NCBI GenBank assembly: GCA_020722645.1
Contig: DYKL01000112.1
Location: forward strand, 1 to 9,946
Source of the DNA: Acetofilamentum sp.
Lineage (GTDB): Bacteria > Bacteroidota > Bacteroidia > Bacteroidales > JAFGUD01
Reading direction: 5' to 3'
DNA length: 9,946 nt
Part shown: positions 5,990-9,946 of the stretch, piece by piece
Position numbering within the stretch: position 1 is the first letter of the stretch
Layout of the letters: each line of letters opens with the position of its first letter
Notes under the pieces: generated by a model
Databases searched by the model: none
Told to the model about the DNA's origin: nothing
Seen by the model: only the letters and a program-made list of their open reading frames with translations
Program-made: the position numbers and the translations under genes

Positions 5990-8237
5990 ACTTGTAGTCG
6001 TCTGGTTTATTGCTATGTCTTGTATGTGGTTTCCTTATATGGACGAAGCAAGAGTTCAACTTTTTGACCCTTTGCTGGGAGTTCCGAAAAATTTGTGGCA
6101 TTTTGGTTATACTATAAATCATTTAGGTGGCGAGCCTACAATCTACTCAAACTCTTTAAATATGATGTATCCCGACGAAAATATTCAGGAATGGAAAAAA
6201 ATTATCGGAAATGTAATTACCGACGAGGATATTATTTTTTTAGTATATGAATCAACTTTGGAGGAGGTAGAGAAACTAAAAGATGGTAATATTTATTACT
6301 ATAATCTTTTTGCTGATATAATTGAAGAATCAGAAATGGACGAAGTAATTGAATATTTGATTTATGCAAAAAAAGTTGAATCTGTTTTGTCTCCTGATGA
6401 TCAATATTACTGGGAATATACAGTAAATACTTCTGAAGTTGAAAAACACATAAATATCGGCAAAAAAATTATTAACACAATTGATGATACAATGATAAAA
6501 CAAAGATATGCGTATCAACTCATTGTTCTATACAGATATGTTGAAAAATACGAGGAAGCAATAAAATTATATAACGATTTTTTTAAAACAATTCCTCAAA
6601 ACGAACAAAGCATTATTAAATACTGGGCAATGTCTCACGTTGCTTATTGTTACAAAGCAGAAGGAGAAGAATTGAAATCGGATTTGATGTTTTTGGACGT
6701 TTTTTATTATTCTGATGCCAAAAAATTATACTCTTATCAAACTTATAGTTCAGAAAACATCAAAAAAAATCTCAAAAAATTAAGCCCTGAACAATATTAT
6801 GCTTATTTGGTAACTACAAACATTCAAAATCCAGGAAGAGTTTTGAACGTTTTGGAAGAACTTGCCGAAAAAAATCCTCATCATCAGACACTTAAACTGT
6901 TGATAAACAGAGAAGTAAATAAAATTGAAAACTGGCTTTTCACTGAAAAATATTCAGAAATGACAGTTATGTACGATACAAATTTTAATTACGAAAAAGA
7001 TTTAATATATGCAAAAGATTTTATTGATTTTGTGAAAAATTTAAGTACCTTAGATAATACACAATCGGCTTATTATGAGTTAGTTTTGAGTTATTTGTAT
7101 TATTGTGTAAATGATATTTCAAATTCTGAAAAATATTTGAGTATGGCAAAAAATAAAATGAAAAATATTGACGAAATTGAACAGTATCACAGAATAAATA
7201 TTTTGATAGAAACTGCAAAAACAAGCTCATTAGACAATATTTACGTACAAAAAATAGCAAAAAGTTTTGAAGTATTTTCAGTTTTAAATGAAGAACAAAT
7301 AAATGATTCAAAAATATTTCAAAGCCTAATACAATCAGGTTTTGTACATTTTCACAACAAAGGACAACATCATATTGCCGCATTGTATTTGGCAAAAGCT
7401 ACAAGTCTTAACGGATTTTGGAATACTTGCTGGCATTTCAGCGACCCTATGTTTTATCTTGATAAATACGCAAGTATCGAAGAAGTTGAAAAATTTATGA
7501 ATATAAATGAAAAATTCGACAAAAATCCTCTGGAAAATTATTTACTTAAAGATTATAAATACGACAAAAACAGATATTTGGATTTAATCGGTACTATGTA
7601 TTTGCGACAAGATAATTTTGAAACGGCTTTAAGTTATTTTGAACAAATACCTGTCAATTACTGGAAAGAATCGGCATATAGCTACGAAATTGAAACAAGT
7701 CCGTTTTCAAACACAAATCATCCTTACTACGACTGTCATACAAACAAAATGTACACAAATAAGGCTTATTTTGTTACAAAAATGATTGAAATTTTAGACG
7801 AATATGAAAAGGCAACCGGCAACGAAAAAGGAAAATTAGCTCTTAAAATAGGCAATGCATATTTTAATATGAGTTATTACGGTGATGCATGGATTTATGT
7901 TTGTTTTGGCAAAAGTGCTAATGGCGGCAGACTAATGAGTACATCTTTTAATACAACCGTAAACGAAAATTACACAAAATGCACAAATGCTCTTAAATAC
8001 TACGATGAAGCTATTAAATATCTCGAAGATAAAGATTTTAAAGCCGAGGCGTATTTTTTTGCTGCTTATGCTTATAAAAACGCTAATACTCATATTTTCT
8101 CCGAAAATAATACTGATTCATATTACAGCGGTGGCTTTGATTATAATTATGATGAATTCACTAATATTTATACCGAAGATTTCAAATTAAATTTACCTGA
8201 ATCATTCAAGTCTTATAAAAGTTCATGTGATTTTTAG
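5955..8237 (+). CDS. Large TPR-like repeat lipoprotein, partner of the preceding lipoprotein
   Basis: This 760-aa protein starts at ATG 5955. A TTG two codons upstream (5949) is less likely. It has a basic, hydrophobic signal (KHLKKFSFIFKLVVVWFIA) ending in the lipobox AMSC with Cys23, so it is probably a lipoprotein. The rest is helical, with TPR-like pairs at about 183-212 (YAYQLIVLYRYVEKYEEAIK), 372-402, 538-566 (LIGTMYLRQDNFETALSYFE), 627-650 and 676-708. The protein is rich in Tyr, Asn and Lys and has no catalytic motif I recognise. TPR folds usually act as binding scaffolds. Its start lies inside the TIM-barrel lipoprotein gene (35-nt overlap), implying translational coupling and a shared job at the cell envelope. 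It is the last gene of the operon, and the hairpin repeat array begins 10 nt after its stop. The specific function is unknown. Confidence 0.8.
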   Translation: MKHLKKFSFIFKLVVVWFIAMSCMWFPYMDEARVQLFDPLLGVPKNLWHFGYTINHLGGEPTIYSNSLNMMYPDENIQEWKKIIGNVITDEDIIFLVYESTLEEVEKLKDGNIYYYNLFADIIEESEMDEVIEYLIYAKKVESVLSPDDQYYWEYTVNTSEVEKHINIGKKIINTIDDTMIKQRYAYQLIVLYRYVEKYEEAIKLYNDFFKTIPQNEQSIIKYWAMSHVAYCYKAEGEELKSDLMFLDVFYYSDAKKLYSYQTYSSENIKKNLKKLSPEQYYAYLVTTNIQNPGRVLNVLEELAEKNPHHQTLKLLINREVNKIENWLFTEKYSEMTVMYDTNFNYEKDLIYAKDFIDFVKNLSTLDNTQSAYYELVLSYLYYCVNDISNSEKYLSMAKNKMKNIDEIEQYHRINILIETAKTSSLDNIYVQKIAKSFEVFSVLNEEQINDSKIFQSLIQSGFVHFHNKGQHHIAALYLAKATSLNGFWNTCWHFSDPMFYLDKYASIEEVEKFMNINEKFDKNPLENYLLKDYKYDKNRYLDLIGTMYLRQDNFETALSYFEQIPVNYWKESAYSYEIETSPFSNTNHPYYDCHTNKMYTNKAYFVTKMIEILDEYEKATGNEKGKLALKIGNAYFNMSYYGDAWIYVCFGKSANGGRLMSTSFNTTVNENYTKCTNALKYYDEAIKYLEDKDFKAEAYFFAAYAYKNANTHIFSENNTDSYYSGGFDYNYDEFTNIYTEDFKLNLPESFKSYKSSCDF

Positions 8238-8246
8238 ACCTTATTA

Positions 8247-8337
8247 CCGACATTTCAGGTGTCGGCATAACCGACATTTCAGGTGTCGGCATAACCGACA
8301 TTTCAGGTGTCGGCATAACCGACATTTCAGGTGTCGG
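8247..8337. repeat. Four perfect 24-nt tandem repeats, each forming a hairpin
   Basis: The 19-nt core CCGACATTTCAGGTGTCGG occurs four times, at 8247-8265, 8271-8289, 8295-8313 and 8319-8337. The copies are separated by identical CATAA spacers. All four cores are identical. In each, CCGACA pairs with TGTCGG around a 7-nt loop, and the flanking bases allow one more G-C pair in most copies. The array fills the gap between two convergent genes. Exact identity of copies suggests recent slippage or duplication and probable length variation between strains. Confidence 0.95.
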
Positions 8338-8346
8338 CACCTGAAA
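8325..8346. terminator. Strong 9-bp-stem hairpin closing the repeat array; probable bidirectional terminator
   Basis: TTTCAGGTG at 8325-8333 pairs perfectly with CACCTGAAA at 8338-8346 around the tetraloop TCGG. It sits 6 nt beyond the stop of the minus-strand glycosyltransferase and about 90 nt beyond the operon's last gene, so it could end transcription from both sides. There is no T-run on either strand, so termination is inferred from position and stem strength. The CACCTGAAA arm is also complementary to TTTCAGGTG in each of the other three copies, which allows competing folds. Confidence 0.6.
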
Positions 8347-8352
8347 CAAGAC

Positions 8353-9426
8353 CTATTTCCATTTTGGTTTGATAAACAGAGACAATAAACCGATTAAAAG
8401 GACATAAAATGGGTAAATTATTTGTGTGGGAAGATAATAAATCATAAGTTTTTTGAATTTGTAATAACAGCTGAATAAATATAGCAGAAAAAAATCAGAA
8501 ATTAACTTTGTTGAAAATATTATAAAAAAATATAATAAAAAAGATTTGTTGAATATTGACATTGCCAGAGAAATTATAATTGCCAGATTTGTCAGAAAAA
8601 TTGTTATCCCGACAAAATTAACGAAGAAATCTTTGTAATAAGGTGATTTTGATGTCCATCGGATACGCTGGTTTATAAATGATTTAAAATTTTCTGCCGG
8701 TTTGGTTGAAACATAAAAATTTTTGTTTTTAAGATATTTTATGCTGTCCGGATATTTTTTTTTGATGTTCAGCATTAAAAAAACATCATCGCCGCTTTCT
8801 ATTTCTTTTTTTTGCGGATTTTCAAATTCAAAATATACTTGTTTTTTAAAAAACATATTTGCCGCATTACACATAATCGGATTGTTTAAACCCGCTGCAC
8901 CTGCTGTTGAAGCTTGTAAACTTATGAATTCTAATGCCTGAAATTTTTTTTCGACACCAAAAAAAACAGGAGCAATTATCATTTTCGCCTTTGTTTCGGC
9001 ATAAAATGAATTTAAAACCTGTAGATGATTCTGGTTTAATCGGCAATCTGCATCGGTTGTGAAAATTAAATCTCCATTTGATTGTTCAATTCCGCTTTTT
9101 ATAGCATTTTTTTTACCATCTGCTTGTGAATTTATTAATCTGAAATTTTGATTTTCTTTGCAATAGTTTGCTGTTATTCCCGATGTTTTATCAGTTGAGT
9201 TATCATCAATAATTATTACTTCGTATTTTTCTGCCGGATAATTCTGATTTTGAATGTCATTCAACAAAAAGCCGATATTATGTTCTTCATTTTTTGCCGC
9301 AACTACAATTGAAATAAATTCGTATTTTTCCGTTTTCCCATCAAAACTTTTGATTTTTAACCAACCTTTGATAAATAGTGATATGATAAAAAAATATAAT
9401 ATTGATATTATGATGAAAATAATCAT
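8353..9426 (-). CDS. Membrane-anchored family 2 glycosyltransferase
   Basis: This 357-aa protein transfers a sugar from a nucleotide-sugar donor at the cytoplasmic face of the inner membrane. An N-terminal membrane segment (residues 1-20) is followed by a GT-A domain at about 36-260. Visible motifs are SIVVAAKNEEHNIG (39-52), IIIDDNSTDKT (71-81), TTDAD (123-127, the metal-binding DxD), SGDD (211-214, catalytic-base region) and QRIRW (253-257, the Q/RxxRW motif of processive-type GT2 enzymes). About three C-terminal helices follow (265-353). This layout suits polysaccharide or glycolipid synthesis; the sugar and acceptor cannot be told. A longer frame reaches 9573 but would run through the promoter region and into the DUF3467 gene, so I chose the Met at 9426, which begins the hydrophobic anchor. 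It is convergent with the operon and divergent from the DUF3467 gene. Confidence 0.9.
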   Translation of the reverse strand: MIIFIIISILYFFIISLFIKGWLKIKSFDGKTEKYEFISIVVAAKNEEHNIGFLLNDIQNQNYPAEKYEVIIIDDNSTDKTSGITANYCKENQNFRLINSQADGKKNAIKSGIEQSNGDLIFTTDADCRLNQNHLQVLNSFYAETKAKMIIAPVFFGVEKKFQALEFISLQASTAGAAGLNNPIMCNAANMFFKKQVYFEFENPQKKEIESGDDVFLMLNIKKKYPDSIKYLKNKNFYVSTKPAENFKSFINQRIRWTSKSPYYKDFFVNFVGITIFLTNLAIIISLAMSIFNKSFLLYFFIIFSTKLISDFFLLYLFSCYYKFKKLMIYYLPTQIIYPFYVLLIGLLSLFIKPKWK

Positions 9427-9460
9427 ACAAGTATTTTTTTTTAGACAAAGAAAATTTGTG

Positions 9461-9468
9461 TATTTTTG
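9461..9468 (+). promoter_or_regulatory. -7 box of the DUF3467 gene promoter
   Basis: TATTTTTG matches TAnnTTTG exactly, 23 nt before the ATG at 9492. The expected -33 position (about 9439-9441) holds a T9 run (9434-9442) rather than TTG, so the upstream element is weak. Confidence 0.45.
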
Positions 9469-9469
9469 A

Positions 9470-9499
9470 CAAAATTTAAAAATATAAAATAATGGACAA
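9470..9499 (-). promoter_or_regulatory. Possible promoter of the glycosyltransferase, overlapping the DUF3467 start
   Basis: On the minus strand, TTG (9499-9497) lies 18 nt upstream of TAAATTTTG (9478-9470). The latter is like TAnnTTTG with one extra base. If used, polymerase would cover the first codons of the DUF3467 gene and the two divergent promoters would compete. Confidence 0.3.
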
Positions 9500-9806
9500 A
9501 AATATCCAAAATAACAGAATTGAAATAGAATTAACCGACGAAGTTGCACAAGGTATTTATTCAAATCTTGCAATTATAGCTCATAGTCCGTCTGAATTTG
9601 TTATTGATTTTGTGAGAATTGTACCCGGTGTAGCCAAAGCCAAAGTAAAAACAAGAATTATGCTGACTCCTGAACGCGCAAAAGCCCTTCTTGAAGCTCT
9701 AAGAGACAATGTTGAAAAATACGAAAACACATTCGGAAAATTGAAAAATCCCAATCTATCAGGTCCGATTATGCCGATAAATTTTGGCGGAAATCCGCAA
9801 GCTTAA
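9492..9806 (+). CDS. DUF3467 family protein
   Basis: This 104-aa cytosolic protein matches the DUF3467 family along nearly its whole length. It shows the hallmark stretches EIELTDEVAQGIYSNLAII (11-29), HSPSEFVIDFVRIVPGVAKA (31-50), VKTRIMLTPERAKALLEAL (52-70) and DNVEKYE (72-78). The Gly/Pro-rich tail after residue 85 is probably flexible. Length is normal for the family. The molecular role is unknown. From memory it is found in many Bacteroidota, often beside rpoC, but no rpoC is visible here. The ATG at 9492 follows a good -7 box and has no Shine-Dalgarno sequence. The gene is divergent from the glycosyltransferase, with 65 nt between the starts. Confidence 0.9.
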   Translation: MDKNIQNNRIEIELTDEVAQGIYSNLAIIAHSPSEFVIDFVRIVPGVAKAKVKTRIMLTPERAKALLEALRDNVEKYENTFGKLKNPNLSGPIMPINFGGNPQA

Positions 9807-9812
9807 AAAATA

Positions 9813-9855
9813 TAACAATTTGATAATGTGGTAGTTTTTTAATTGAAAATTGTTA
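9813..9855 (+). terminator. Weak inverted repeat after the DUF3467 gene, possible terminator
   Basis: TAACAATTT at 9813-9821 is the reverse complement of AAATTGTTA at 9847-9855 (9 bp, 25-nt loop). An alternative pairing joins TGATAA (9821-9826) with TTATCA (9858-9863). A T-rich run follows at about 9870-9881. All stems are AT-rich, so a terminator is possible but not firm. Beyond it, TGTATT/AATACA at 9891-9906 is another small inverted repeat. No gene is visible to the window end. Confidence 0.3.
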
Positions 9856-9946
9856 AGTTATCATTTCTGTTTGTTTTTTTTAAAATTTGCTGTATTTGAG
9901 AATACAAATTTATCTGTATTTTAACCTTAATTTTAATATTTATTTT

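Noticed and set aside
7021..7395. Minus-strand 124-codon frame inside the TPR-like lipoprotein gene
   Set aside because: It is antisense to a clear coding frame, with low-complexity Phe/Leu/Asn content and no family resemblance.
7987..8190. Plus-strand 67-codon frame inside the TPR-like lipoprotein gene
   Set aside because: It is a shadow of the main frame: its residue composition is Ile/Leu-rich noise and no signals precede it.
8247..8337. Short regular repeats resembling a CRISPR array
   Set aside because: The 5-nt spacers are identical and far too short, and there are no cas genes.
9427..9573. N-terminal extension of the glycosyltransferase to 9573
   Set aside because: It overlaps the start of the well-conserved DUF3467 gene on the other strand and both promoters. 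The Met at 9426 begins a normal membrane anchor.

Overview
This window looks like the chromosome of a low-GC member of the Bacteroidota, probably Bacteroidales-like. The DNA is very AT-rich. Genes lack Shine-Dalgarno sequences, and three of the four gene-start regions carry the Bacteroidota promoter form (TTG, about 18-19 nt, TAnnTTTG). The protein families (a DUF3467 protein, a UPF0316/DUF2179 protein, paired surface lipoproteins) also fit that phylum. I found no tRNA, rRNA, phage gene, transposase or CRISPR array.

Layout. Positions 1-487 hold no convincing gene but contain a 123-bp structured, MITE-like element (238-360) with 12-bp perfect inverted ends. A promoter then drives a 530-aa soluble SPFH/flotillin-like coiled-coil protein (488-2080). 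After a possible hairpin terminator and a good promoter comes a four-gene plus-strand block (2293-8237). Its genes are a CPA2-type cation/proton antiporter with a C-terminal USP-like cytosolic region, a UPF0316/DUF2179 membrane protein with no ATG start, a lipoprotein with a likely TIM-barrel fold, and a large repeat-containing (TPR-like) lipoprotein. Junctions are very tight (about 0, 2 and -35 nt), so this is almost certainly one operon.

The operon meets a minus-strand membrane glycosyltransferase (8353-9426) tail to tail. The 115-nt gap is nearly filled by four identical 24-nt hairpin-forming repeats ending in a 9-bp-stem hairpin. The glycosyltransferase shares a 65-nt divergent promoter region with a 104-aa DUF3467 protein (9492-9806). 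The last 140 bases hold only AT-rich inverted repeats.

No single pathway links all the genes. The most interesting items are the hairpin array, the MITE-like element, the non-ATG start of the UPF0316 gene, and the uncharacterised lipoprotein pair. I see no defence system or other clearly new multi-gene machine. The lipoprotein pair joined to an antiporter is the nearest thing to an undescribed functional unit.
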